Assembly (NCBI RefSeq): GCF_040685555.1 | Contig: NZ_JBFBIK010000006.1 | Span: 62,001 to 126,000 of the forward strand | Direction of reading: 5' to 3' | Length of the DNA stretch: 64,000 bases | Source: Sphaerisporangium sp040685555 | GTDB lineage: Bacteria; Actinomycetota; Actinomycetes; Streptosporangiales; Streptosporangiaceae | Translations under genes and position numbers: made by a program | Part shown: in pieces, positions 52,086-59,393 of the stretch | Layout of the letters: each line of letters starts with the position of its first letter | Numbering within the stretch: the stretch's first letter is position 1 | The notes under the pieces: generated by a model | The model's database searches: none | What the model was told of the DNA's origin: nothing | The model's input: only the letters and a program-made list of their open reading frames with translations

Positions 52086-53116
52086 GGGTCGGGGTCCACG
52101 GCCTTCACGCCCTGGCGCAGCCGCTCGGGCTCGCCCTCCGCGTAGAACCGGGTGATCGCCTCGGTGAGCGCCCCGGCCGAACCCGGCTCGACGAGCAGCC
52201 CGTCGACCCCGTCGGTGACGTGGTCTGCCAGGGCCCCCACGCGGGTGGCGATGACCGGGAGGCCGTGCTCGTGGCCGAGCCAGGCGTTCTGGCTGGCCGT
52301 GACGCTGCGGTAGGGCAGCACTAGGGCGTCGGCCCCGGCGAACAGCGCGGGCAGGTCGCCGGCGGGGACGTACCCCGGCCGCAGCTCGACCCGCTCACCC
52401 AGGCCCAGCTCCGCGATCAGGGCGCGGGTCTCGTCCAGGCCGCCCCAGAACTCGCCCGCGACCGTGAGCGAGACGCCCGGCACGGGGGCCAGCGCGCGCA
52501 GCAGCAGGTCGAGCCCCTTGTACGGCCGGACCATGCCGAAGAACAGCAGCCTGTGCCGAACCCCGCCGTCGGACCTCGCCTCGGCGGTCGTGGGCAGGTG
52601 CGGCGGCAGCGCGGCGACCCGGACCGGCGCGGACGCCAGGTCGCGGGCGAGCCCCGCCTGCTCCTCGGAATGCGCCAGCACCCGGTCGGCCCGCCGCAGC
52701 AACGCCTTCACCAGCGGGGCGTCGTACGGCTTGCGCTCGTGCGGCAGCACGTTGTGGCAGAGCGCGACCACCGGGCTCCTGCGGCGCAGGCCGTAAAGGA
52801 TGCCCAGGTAGGCGGGCACCTGCACGGAGCTCAGCAGGGTCAGCACGGCGAGGTCGGCGCCGCGCAGCCGTCGCCCGCAGCGGACCCACCCGTCGGGACG
52901 ACGCCAGTCGAGGTCACGCCGGACGTGCGGGAACGGCCTGCCCTCGGGCGCCGAGATCGTCTGCTGCCCGGGATACAGGAAGGAGGGGTACTGCGCACGC
53001 CAGGACTCGATCACGACGTCGTGGCCCAGGGCCGCCAGCCGGTGCGCCAGCTCCGTGGTGTGCTGGGCCCCGCCGCCCTTGTACGGGTAGGCGGGCCCGA
53101 CGATCGCGACCCGCAC
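52040..53116 (-). CDS. Glycosyltransferase family 4 protein
   Basis: The 358-residue enzyme opens MRVAIVGPAYPYKGGGAQHT, a GT-B N-terminal strand-loop. It has CHNVLPHERKPYD and HSEEQAGLARDL in the middle, and a C-terminal domain with FFGMVRPYKGLDLLLRAL and an ADALVLPYRSVTASQ donor-site region. It should add a sugar to an undecaprenyl-linked acceptor. The GTG is separated by a single base from the upstream GT2 stop, so the two genes form an operon. The C-terminal end overlaps the convergent UPF0104 gene. Confidence 0.88.
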   Translation of the reverse strand: MRVAIVGPAYPYKGGGAQHTTELAHRLAALGHDVVIESWRAQYPSFLYPGQQTISAPEGRPFPHVRRDLDWRRPDGWVRCGRRLRGADLAVLTLLSSVQVPAYLGILYGLRRRSPVVALCHNVLPHERKPYDAPLVKALLRRADRVLAHSEEQAGLARDLASAPVRVAALPPHLPTTAEARSDGGVRHRLLFFGMVRPYKGLDLLLRALAPVPGVSLTVAGEFWGGLDETRALIAELGLGERVELRPGYVPAGDLPALFAGADALVLPYRSVTASQNAWLGHEHGLPVIATRVGALADHVTDGVDGLLVEPGSAGALTEAITRFYAEGEPERLRQGVKAVDPDPYWAAYAEALLSSDA

Positions 53117-53117
53117 C

Positions 53118-54047
53118 TCAGGCGCCCCGGGACCGGACGATCAGGTCGGCCAGGAGTGCGAGCGATCCGATGATCAGCCCGGAGAGGACGAGCATGACCG
53201 TGCTCGCCGGGAAGTAGAACGGGTGCCGGAACATGTCGACGACACCCTTGCCCAGACCGATCACGACCAGCCAGATCGCGGGCGGCATGAGCACCTTGAG
53301 CGGGTTGAAGTACATCACCATGCGCAGCACCTGCAGGATGTAGCGGTAGGCGTCGGAGATGAAGCTGAACTTCGACTTGCCCGCCCGCTTGCTGTACTCG
53401 ATGGGCATGTAGTGCACGTCGTGCTGGTTCGACAGGAACGCCAGCGTGATCGTCGTCACGCAGGAGAAACCGGGAGGCAGCAGGCGCAGGTAGGGCAGGG
53501 AGACCGACTTCCTGAAGGCCCGCAGGCCGGAGTTCAGGTCGGGGATCTCCTGGCCGGCCAGGCGCTCGGCCACCTTGCGGATGAACCACTTGGCCGGCAC
53601 CCGGAGGATCTTGTGAGAGCCCTGCTCGCTGGTGCGCGCGCCGACGACCTGGTCGACCGTCGGGTCCTTCTCCAGGAGCTGCACGAGCTCGGGGATGCGC
53701 TCGTTGGGGTAGGTCATGTCGGCGTCGGTCCACACGACGATCTCGCCGAGCGCGTCCTGCGTGCCGATGCGCCGCACGGTGCCCGAGCCGCCGTTGCGGT
53801 GGAACGGCACGATGCGCATGCTCGGAAACCGGGGGGCGGCCTCCCGCAGGCGGGCGAGCGTCTCGTCGGTGGAGTGGTCGTCCACAGCGACCAGCTCATA
53901 GGTGTAACCGCTGACGTCCATGGCGCCGCAGATGCGCTCGACCTCTTCGATGACGTGGTCCTGCTCGTTGTAACAGGGCAGGACGATCGTCACGTACGGC
54001 TTCGCTTCCACGGCGGATCCCGTCTCAGGCGTCTCGGTCACACTCAC
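53118..54047 (-). CDS. Polyprenyl-phosphate glycosyltransferase, family 2 (DPM1-like) with two C-terminal helices
   Basis: The 309-residue enzyme has a GT2 domain beginning YVTIVLPCYNEQDHV, the DDHSTDETL loop and the acidic VVWTDADMTYPNERIPEL (DAD). A C-terminal pair of membrane segments (about 235-300) follows. Such proteins make polyprenyl-phosphate mannose or glucose for GT-C enzymes on the outer face, which fits the GT-C-like genes at 55-59 kb. The GTG at 54047 has a TATCCT box eight bases upstream; another GTG lies two codons on. The longer upstream frame is unsupported. Confidence 0.88.
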   Translation of the reverse strand: MSVTETPETGSAVEAKPYVTIVLPCYNEQDHVIEEVERICGAMDVSGYTYELVAVDDHSTDETLARLREAAPRFPSMRIVPFHRNGGSGTVRRIGTQDALGEIVVWTDADMTYPNERIPELVQLLEKDPTVDQVVGARTSEQGSHKILRVPAKWFIRKVAERLAGQEIPDLNSGLRAFRKSVSLPYLRLLPPGFSCVTTITLAFLSNQHDVHYMPIEYSKRAGKSKFSFISDAYRYILQVLRMVMYFNPLKVLMPPAIWLVVIGLGKGVVDMFRHPFYFPASTVMLVLSGLIIGSLALLADLIVRSRGA

Positions 54048-54061
54048 GTCGGGCGAGGATA
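54048..54061 (-). promoter_or_regulatory. Probable near-leaderless promoter of the family 2 glycosyltransferase
   Basis: TATCCT (54061-54056), eight bases, then GTG at 54047. Confidence 0.4.
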
Positions 54062-54198
54062 CAGTGCCCAGCCGCCCTTCGAGTCCACTATGTCGCCACC
54101 TGGAGAGACTCCGCGGGCACGGACCGGCGGGGCTGGACCCGCTGACCACAGCCTTCCCGATCGGGGGACCACTATGCGAGGCCGCCGCCGCCCTGGCG

Positions 54199-55140
54199 CT
54201 AGTTGGGGACGTACATGTACGCGACCCCGGGCAGGCCCTCGACCGCCTGCATGACCCGCTCGGCCACCGCGGGGGCCCGGACCTTCACGTGGAAGGCCTC
54301 GTTCATGCTCGCGAGCAGCAGCGGCGGAGCGGAGCCGGGGCCCTCGGGGTAGTAGCGCTTCTGGAGCATCAGCGCGTGGGCACGATCCTCGAAGTAGATC
54401 TTCTCCACCCCTTCGACCGAGCGGATGCGGTCGGCGATGGCCTGCTTCTGCTCCTCGGTGACGTGCCGGTCGGTCACCGGCCCGCACCGGTCCTCCCATA
54501 TCGGATCGTTGCCGCACAGGTTGACGGTGAGGTCGGCCTTGCCCCGCCAGAAGCTCGTCGGCCGGCGGGACACCTCACGCACCCCGGTGAAGGCCCGCAC
54601 CCGCTCGGCGAACCGGGGGAAGTCCGCGGAGCGGCGCAAGGTGCCGGTGATCGAGTTCAGGAAGTTCTCCGGCTTGACATTGGTCCGGTACGCGGGGTCC
54701 AGGTACTGCGACGACGACCGGCGCCACAGCTCGTAGGCGTCCTGCTTGCTGATGAACTTCACCGAGGCCACCTCCGGGAGGGCGCGCACGGCGTCCGCGA
54801 CCTGCCGGGGGTCGTCCGCGATGTCGTAGACCTCCTCCGAGCAGCGGCGGGGCAGGTCGGAGTCGCACAACTCGACGTTGAACCCGAGTTGCTCGGGCAC
54901 CGGGCCGGCCGGCGGCGCGAGCGGCCTGCGCGACTGGTCGTAGAGGTACCACCCGCCGCCCGCGAGCGCGCCCAGCAGCACGACCACCGCGACCCCGGCG
55001 GCCACCGGCCCCCGATGGGCCGACAGCCAGGCGCGCAGCCTCGGCCCCCGATCGGGATCGCCGCCGAACGACAGCTCCTCGGTCGCGGGCGGATCCAGGG
55101 GCGCGGTCACGGGGCCCACTTTGCCGATCACCGTCGTCAC
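54199..55140 (-). CDS. Membrane-anchored protein with two tandem FtsX extracellular domains, no permease part
   Basis: The 313-residue protein has a cytoplasmic N-terminus, one membrane segment (about 47-67), then two FtsX-type extracellular domains in a row. The first (about 85-195) has LGFNVELCDSDLP, SVKFISKQDAYELWRR and ENFLNSITGTL. The second (about 203-313) repeats the pattern with ADLTVNLCGNDP, VEKIYFEDRAHALMLQ and GLPGVAYMYVP. FtsX normally pairs with FtsE and uses this domain to activate cell-wall hydrolases; the four-helix permease part is absent here. A GTG at 55110 is a possible internal start. The role is inferred as recruitment or control of a hydrolase. Confidence 0.8.
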   Translation of the reverse strand: MTTVIGKVGPVTAPLDPPATEELSFGGDPDRGPRLRAWLSAHRGPVAAGVAVVVLLGALAGGGWYLYDQSRRPLAPPAGPVPEQLGFNVELCDSDLPRRCSEEVYDIADDPRQVADAVRALPEVASVKFISKQDAYELWRRSSSQYLDPAYRTNVKPENFLNSITGTLRRSADFPRFAERVRAFTGVREVSRRPTSFWRGKADLTVNLCGNDPIWEDRCGPVTDRHVTEEQKQAIADRIRSVEGVEKIYFEDRAHALMLQKRYYPEGPGSAPPLLLASMNEAFHVKVRAPAVAERVMQAVEGLPGVAYMYVPN

Positions 55141-55186
55141 CGGTCAACCGGTTCGCGCGACCCGGCCCTGTGGGTCCCCGGCCCGC

Positions 55187-57328
55187 TCAGGGCCGGCCGG
55201 GCGGGGGGACGGCCATCCAGACGTCGATGGCCAGCGACCACGTGCCGTTCGGCGGGTCGACCAGGGAACGCTCGTCCTGGCGGGTGCGGAGCTCCATGAC
55301 CTGGGTGGCCGGGCCGTACGGGGCCAGCTGGGCGGGCCGCGCCGCGAGGACCACCGGGCGGCGGCCGGCGGACCGGATGCGCCCGGCCAGGCGGCGCACG
55401 TCGGCGGGCGCCGCGAGGTTGATGTCGGCGCCGGGAACCGCGGCGGGGCCCGCCTCGCCGGAAAGGCGCACCTGGGCCACCGGAAGCCCGCACGTGCCCC
55501 GGACGACCTGGGTGAACCGGTCGCCGGTGACGCGCTCGACGATCAGCACCGAGGCGTCGCGGGGCAGCGCGCCGCACAGCCTCGCGACCGCCGCCGCCTC
55601 CCCCCGCTCGACGGGCGAGAACGCCGTGCCGATCGAGGTCACCGCGGCCGGGAGCACCACTAGCGCGCCACCGACCCCGAGCAGCGTGCGCTGGACGCCC
55701 GGCCCGTACCCCGCCTGCCGCGCCCTGGCCCACATCCAGCGCAGCCCCCAGACCGCCAGCACGATCAGGCCGGGGATGATCACCGGTACGAGCCGCCGTG
55801 ACGCGAAGGGATGGTCGGGGGTGATGGCCGGGCGCCAGAGCGTGGTGACGGTCGTCCAGGCGATGATCGCCAGCGGCAGCAGCCAGACGAACCCCCTGCC
55901 CCGCGCCATGCGCCGCGCCAGCACCGCTGCGGCCAGCGTGGCCAGCACGACCACCGGGACGCCGACGTACCAGATCACCCAGTACAGGGAGTTCTCGTAG
56001 TAGAGGCGGCTCGGGTCGGGCGGCAACCCGTTGGCCAGCTGCGTCATCATGATGAACTTCGCGTTCTGCACGTCGCCCTCGGCCGTGGCCACGCGCTGCA
56101 CGGTCTGCACCCACGGACGTACGGCCAGGCCGAGCGTCACCAGGGCCACCAGGCCCGCCGCCAGCCCGGGCAGCCACCGCGCGGCCCTGCCGGTGCGCAC
56201 CGCCCTCCAGGCGACCGGGATGATCACCGGCCCGAGAACCGCCCCCGCCGCCGTGGCCGCGAGGACGGCCGCGCAGATGGCGAGCAACGGCACGACCGAG
56301 TCGGACAGGTAGTCGAGATACGGCCTGGCCAGGAGGTACGCCGCGAGGAAGCCGAGCCCCACGCCCACGGCGAGGCCCCCGAGGAGCGGCGGGCCCATGC
56401 GCGCGTACCGCTCCCCCCGGCCGCTCCCCCGGCGCAACGCGATCAGCAGCCCGGCGTACGCCGCCACGGGCAGCACGTCCCTGAGCCCGTCGATGCGCAC
56501 CAGGACGGCGAGGCCGAAGACGAGCCCGGCGAGCGCCGCCGCGCGCGGGCGGGCATGGCGGGGACGGCGGGGACGGCGGGCACAGACGTCGAACGCGAGC
56601 GCGATGCCCCCGAAGATGAGGATCAGCGACGGGATCTCGCTGAACGTGGTGCGCGAGGTGTACAGGATCGGCAGCGCGACCGCGAAGGCCAGCGCGGCGA
56701 GCGGGGCCCAGCGCGCCCCGGCGAACCGGGCGGCGACACCCGCGACGGTGAGCACGGCCAGGCCGCCGAGCACGGGGGGCACCAGCAGCAGGCCGGAGAC
56801 CCCGCCCAGCCACTGCCCGATGGCCTGGATGATCGGCGCCCCCGGCATGAACTGCGGCACGATCGCGCCGCCGTGGTCGTAGACGCCCACGCTGGCCGGG
56901 ACCAGCGCCGGATCCGCGCCGCCGAAGGCCGCCGTGCCGTACGGGATCGGGAGGGACCCTCGGCCCGCCAGCCAGATGGCGTACTGGGCGTAGGTGGCGG
57001 GATCCCTGCGGATCACGAGCTGCTCGCTGTGGAAGACCCCGTTGAACACCACGGAGGCGGCGGCGATGCCGAAGGTGGCGGCGGCGTGCCAGGCCGTGGC
57101 GTCGGCCGCCTCGCCTTCGCGGGCCAGCCGCGCGCCGTACACGGACAGGGCGGCGGCGAGCGCGCCGCCGAGCAGCAGCATGGGCAGCGGGCGAAACCAG
57201 CCGAGCAGGAGCAGCGGCAGCCCCGCCAGCAGCCAGCCGGTCAGCGCGAGGGCAGGCATGATCGACACTGCGGCGAGCACCCGGCCCGCCGACGGCCATC
57301 GCGCGTGATCGAGCCAGGTACCGTCCAT
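55187..57328 (-). CDS. Large GT-C-like membrane glycosyltransferase
   Basis: The 713-residue protein has around twelve membrane segments and a C-terminal extracytoplasmic domain (about 560-710). A GT-C hallmark acidic motif sits in the first large loop, VIRRDPATYAQYAIWLAG. It resembles ArnT/PMT-like and arabinosyl- or mannosyltransferase-like enzymes that use polyprenyl-phosphate sugars outside the membrane; the family was not pinned down. The ATG at 57328 is ten bases after a TAGGCT box. It is divergent from the 57518-59248 gene and lies beside the DPM1-like gene that would make its donor. Confidence 0.83.
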   Translation of the reverse strand: MDGTWLDHARWPSAGRVLAAVSIMPALALTGWLLAGLPLLLLGWFRPLPMLLLGGALAAALSVYGARLAREGEAADATAWHAAATFGIAAASVVFNGVFHSEQLVIRRDPATYAQYAIWLAGRGSLPIPYGTAAFGGADPALVPASVGVYDHGGAIVPQFMPGAPIIQAIGQWLGGVSGLLLVPPVLGGLAVLTVAGVAARFAGARWAPLAALAFAVALPILYTSRTTFSEIPSLILIFGGIALAFDVCARRPRRPRHARPRAAALAGLVFGLAVLVRIDGLRDVLPVAAYAGLLIALRRGSGRGERYARMGPPLLGGLAVGVGLGFLAAYLLARPYLDYLSDSVVPLLAICAAVLAATAAGAVLGPVIIPVAWRAVRTGRAARWLPGLAAGLVALVTLGLAVRPWVQTVQRVATAEGDVQNAKFIMMTQLANGLPPDPSRLYYENSLYWVIWYVGVPVVVLATLAAAVLARRMARGRGFVWLLPLAIIAWTTVTTLWRPAITPDHPFASRRLVPVIIPGLIVLAVWGLRWMWARARQAGYGPGVQRTLLGVGGALVVLPAAVTSIGTAFSPVERGEAAAVARLCGALPRDASVLIVERVTGDRFTQVVRGTCGLPVAQVRLSGEAGPAAVPGADINLAAPADVRRLAGRIRSAGRRPVVLAARPAQLAPYGPATQVMELRTRQDERSLVDPPNGTWSLAIDVWMAVPPPGRP

Positions 57329-57404
57329 CTGTGCCGCGAGCCTAGCCTCAGGAACGCCCCGCGTGGATGCGGGCGCGGCCGGTGGAAGCGGGTAGCGTAC
57401 GGCC

Positions 57405-57558
57405 CGGCCCGTCGATCGTTCGAGTGTGGGGGATGAAGTGGTGACACCCGGGCGCCGTCGGTGGCTCGCCGCGGTGCCGTCCGGCCCTTCGATCGTTGGT
57501 GCGTGGGGGATGACGTGGTGACAGCGGGGCGGCACCGGTGGTTCGCCGCGGTGCTGTC
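57405..57558. repeat. 77-bp tandem duplication covering a gene start
   Basis: Two contiguous 77-base units, 57405-57481 and 57482-57558, align without gaps and match at 65 positions by my count (about 84%). Each contains a GTGGTGAC start with GGGGGATGA upstream. The right unit is the start of the 57518 gene; the left one opens the leader ORF described separately. Confidence 0.85.
57441..57521 (+). other. Twenty-six-codon leader ORF from the duplicated start
   Basis: From GTG at 57441 the frame reads VTPGRRRWLAAVPS, close to the real protein start VTAGRHRWFAAVLS, and ends at TGA (57519-57521). The TGA overlaps the GTG at 57518 as GTGA, so ribosomes finishing it could restart at the true gene. 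It carries its own GGGGGATGA Shine-Dalgarno-like sequence. This is the same layout as at 8588-8647. Confidence 0.6.
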
Positions 57559-59248
57559 GGCCGGGGTGGTGCTGCGGGCGCTGGCCATGATCGGTTACCG
57601 GCCGGCCCTCTGGTTCCCCGACTCCTACACCTACGTGGTCACCGCGATGCGGCCCCGGCCCGACCTCGTGCGGCCCGCCGGGTACTCGATGTTCCTCCGG
57701 CTGCTGGAGCCCTTCCACAGCTTCGGGGTCGTGGCACTCGTCCAGCACGTGCTGGGCCTGGCCACGGGCGTGCTCGTCTACGCCGCCGCACGCCGCCTGC
57801 ACGCCCCGGACCGGGTCCCCTCGGGCCAGGTCGCCTCGGGCGGGGTCCGCTCAGGCGGGGTCGACTCAGGCCGCGTCGGCTCGGGCCGGGGCGGGTCGGG
57901 CTGGACCGGGTCGGGCTGGACCGGGTCGGGCTTCGTCGGCGCGCTGGCCGCGGCGCCGGTGCTGCTCGACGCCTACCAGGTCGAGCTGGAGCACCTCCTG
58001 GTCTCCGACACGCTGTTCATGTTCCTGGTCGTCGCGGCGGTCTACGTCGCCATGGGGCCGCTGACCTGGCGTACGGCCTGCGTCACCGGCCTGCTCCTGG
58101 CGACCGCCACGCTCACCAGGACGGTGGGGCTGCCGCTGATCGCGGTCGTGGCGGGCTGGCTGCTCGTACACCACCTGTTGGCGGCACGCCGTCTCAGGCC
58201 CGCACCGGCCGAGGGGCCGGACCTGGCGGAGGTGCCTCCCGGGTCCGCGTCGGCCGAGGGGCCGGGCCTGGCGGAGGTGCGTCCCGGGTCCGCAGCGTCC
58301 GGGGGGGTCGCGCGGAGGGTGCGGCTGGTGGGGGTGCTCGTGGTCGTGGCCCTGGTGCCGATCGCCGGGTACGCGGCCTGGTTCTCCTCGGCGCACCACC
58401 GGTTCGGCATCGTCGGCTCCAACGGGGTCTTCCTCTACGCCCGCACGATGGCGTTCGCCGACTGCGGTGTCCTGCGCCCGCCGCCGGACCTCGCGGTGCT
58501 GTGCGACCCCACCCCCCCCGCCCGCCGCCCCCCGTCGCAGGAGTACGTCTGGGCCGCCGGCTCGCCGCTGGTGGCGCTGCCCGGCATCACCTTCACCGCG
58601 CGGACCGACCGGCTCGCGGGCCGGTTCGCGCTCCTGGCCCTGCGCGGCCAGCCGGTGGACTACGCGGCCTCGGTGCTGTCCGAGCTCGCCCGGTCGTTCG
58701 CCTGGGGCCGCCCGGTCTATCCCGACCAGCAGATCTACGACCACTACGAGTTCCCCGCCGCGCCGCCCCCGCCGCCCGACCGCGACCCCGCCACGGCGGG
58801 CGCGGAGTTCGCCGTGCGGTACGAGCGGGGGCCCATCGGCACACGGATCACCGAACCGTTCGCGGGCTGGACGCGGGCCTACCAGGACGTGGCGAGGCTC
58901 CCCGGCACGGTGCTGCTGGCGCTGCTACTGGCCCCTCCCGTGGTGGCGGCGGCCCGCCGGCGCACGACCCACCGTACGGCCGCACGTCTCGCCGCACGTA
59001 CGGACGCGGGCGCACGTACGGACGCGGACCCCTCCGCACGTACCGGCGCGGGTGCGGAGGGGTCGTGGGTGCTGCCGTGGGTCATGGCGCTGTCGTTGCT
59101 GGTCATCCCGGCCGCGACGGCCGAGTTCGACTACCGCTACGTGCTGCCCGCGGTGCCGCTGGCGTGTCTCGCCGCAGCCCTCATGACCTCCAGACAGGCG
59201 GATCAGTCAGAGACCGCACTACCTGCGAAGTCTGTGAATTTCCAGTAA
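57518..59248 (+). CDS. GT-C/ArnT-like membrane glycosyltransferase with repeat-derived loops
   Basis: The 576-residue protein has ten or more membrane segments and the GT-C acidic motif FPDSYTYVV in its first loop. Two loops are built of DNA repeats: SGWTGSG-type residues (about 100-145) and a second made of two 45-base units (58205-58294). A C-terminal part near 400-460 has YPDQQIYDHYEFPAAPP, and the last helix ends DYRYVLPAVPLACLAAAL. It probably transfers sugars from polyprenyl-phosphate donors outside the membrane. The GTG at 57518 has GGGGGA seven bases upstream. It is preceded by a duplicated start. Confidence 0.8.
   Translation: MTAGRHRWFAAVLSAGVVLRALAMIGYRPALWFPDSYTYVVTAMRPRPDLVRPAGYSMFLRLLEPFHSFGVVALVQHVLGLATGVLVYAAARRLHAPDRVPSGQVASGGVRSGGVDSGRVGSGRGGSGWTGSGWTGSGFVGALAAAPVLLDAYQVELEHLLVSDTLFMFLVVAAVYVAMGPLTWRTACVTGLLLATATLTRTVGLPLIAVVAGWLLVHHLLAARRLRPAPAEGPDLAEVPPGSASAEGPGLAEVRPGSAASGGVARRVRLVGVLVVVALVPIAGYAAWFSSAHHRFGIVGSNGVFLYARTMAFADCGVLRPPPDLAVLCDPTPPARRPPSQEYVWAAGSPLVALPGITFTARTDRLAGRFALLALRGQPVDYAASVLSELARSFAWGRPVYPDQQIYDHYEFPAAPPPPPDRDPATAGAEFAVRYERGPIGTRITEPFAGWTRAYQDVARLPGTVLLALLLAPPVVAAARRRTTHRTAARLAARTDAGARTDADPSARTGAGAEGSWVLPWVMALSLLVIPAATAEFDYRYVLPAVPLACLAAALMTSRQADQSETALPAKSVNFQ
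57820..57935. repeat. Degenerate Gly/Ser 15-bp repeats within the GT-C-like gene
   Basis: Units of the type GGCTCGGGCnGGGTC repeat about seven times and encode SG-rich residues. The last copies (GGCTGGACCGGGTCG) are identical, so the array may still change length in frame. Confidence 0.65.
58205..58294. repeat. 45-bp tandem duplication in the GT-C-like gene
   Basis: Two 45-base units, 58205-58249 and 58250-58294, differ at only a few positions and encode AEGPDLAEVPPGSA and AEGPGLAEVRPGSA. Length is a multiple of three, so the frame is kept. Confidence 0.85.
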
Positions 59249-59259
59249 AGGAGCCAATA

Positions 59260-59281
59260 AGGATATTCCAGCAAATATCCT
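59260..59281. terminator. Hairpin after the GT-C-like gene
   Basis: AGGATATT and AATATCCT form a perfect eight-pair stem with a six-base loop, 12 bases after the stop at 59248. It is AT-rich and lacks a T-tract, so its strength is uncertain. Confidence 0.4.
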
Positions 59282-59323
59282 CCTGTCGGTAAGCTTGGCC
59301 GCCGTGTCGACCCCTCTGGAGAT

Positions 59324-59335
59324 TCATGATCATGA
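59324..59335. promoter_or_regulatory. Perfect 12-bp palindrome upstream of the LCP gene
   Basis: TCATGATCATGA lies 59 bases before the ATG at 59394 in an AT-rich stretch. It is a candidate operator for the cell-wall ligase gene. TAACCT (59379-59384), nine bases before the ATG, could be the -10. Confidence 0.35.
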
Positions 59336-59393
59336 GCCTTTTCACCGGATCATGCTGCCCAGAACCGGGCCGGTGACCTAACCTCATGACGAA

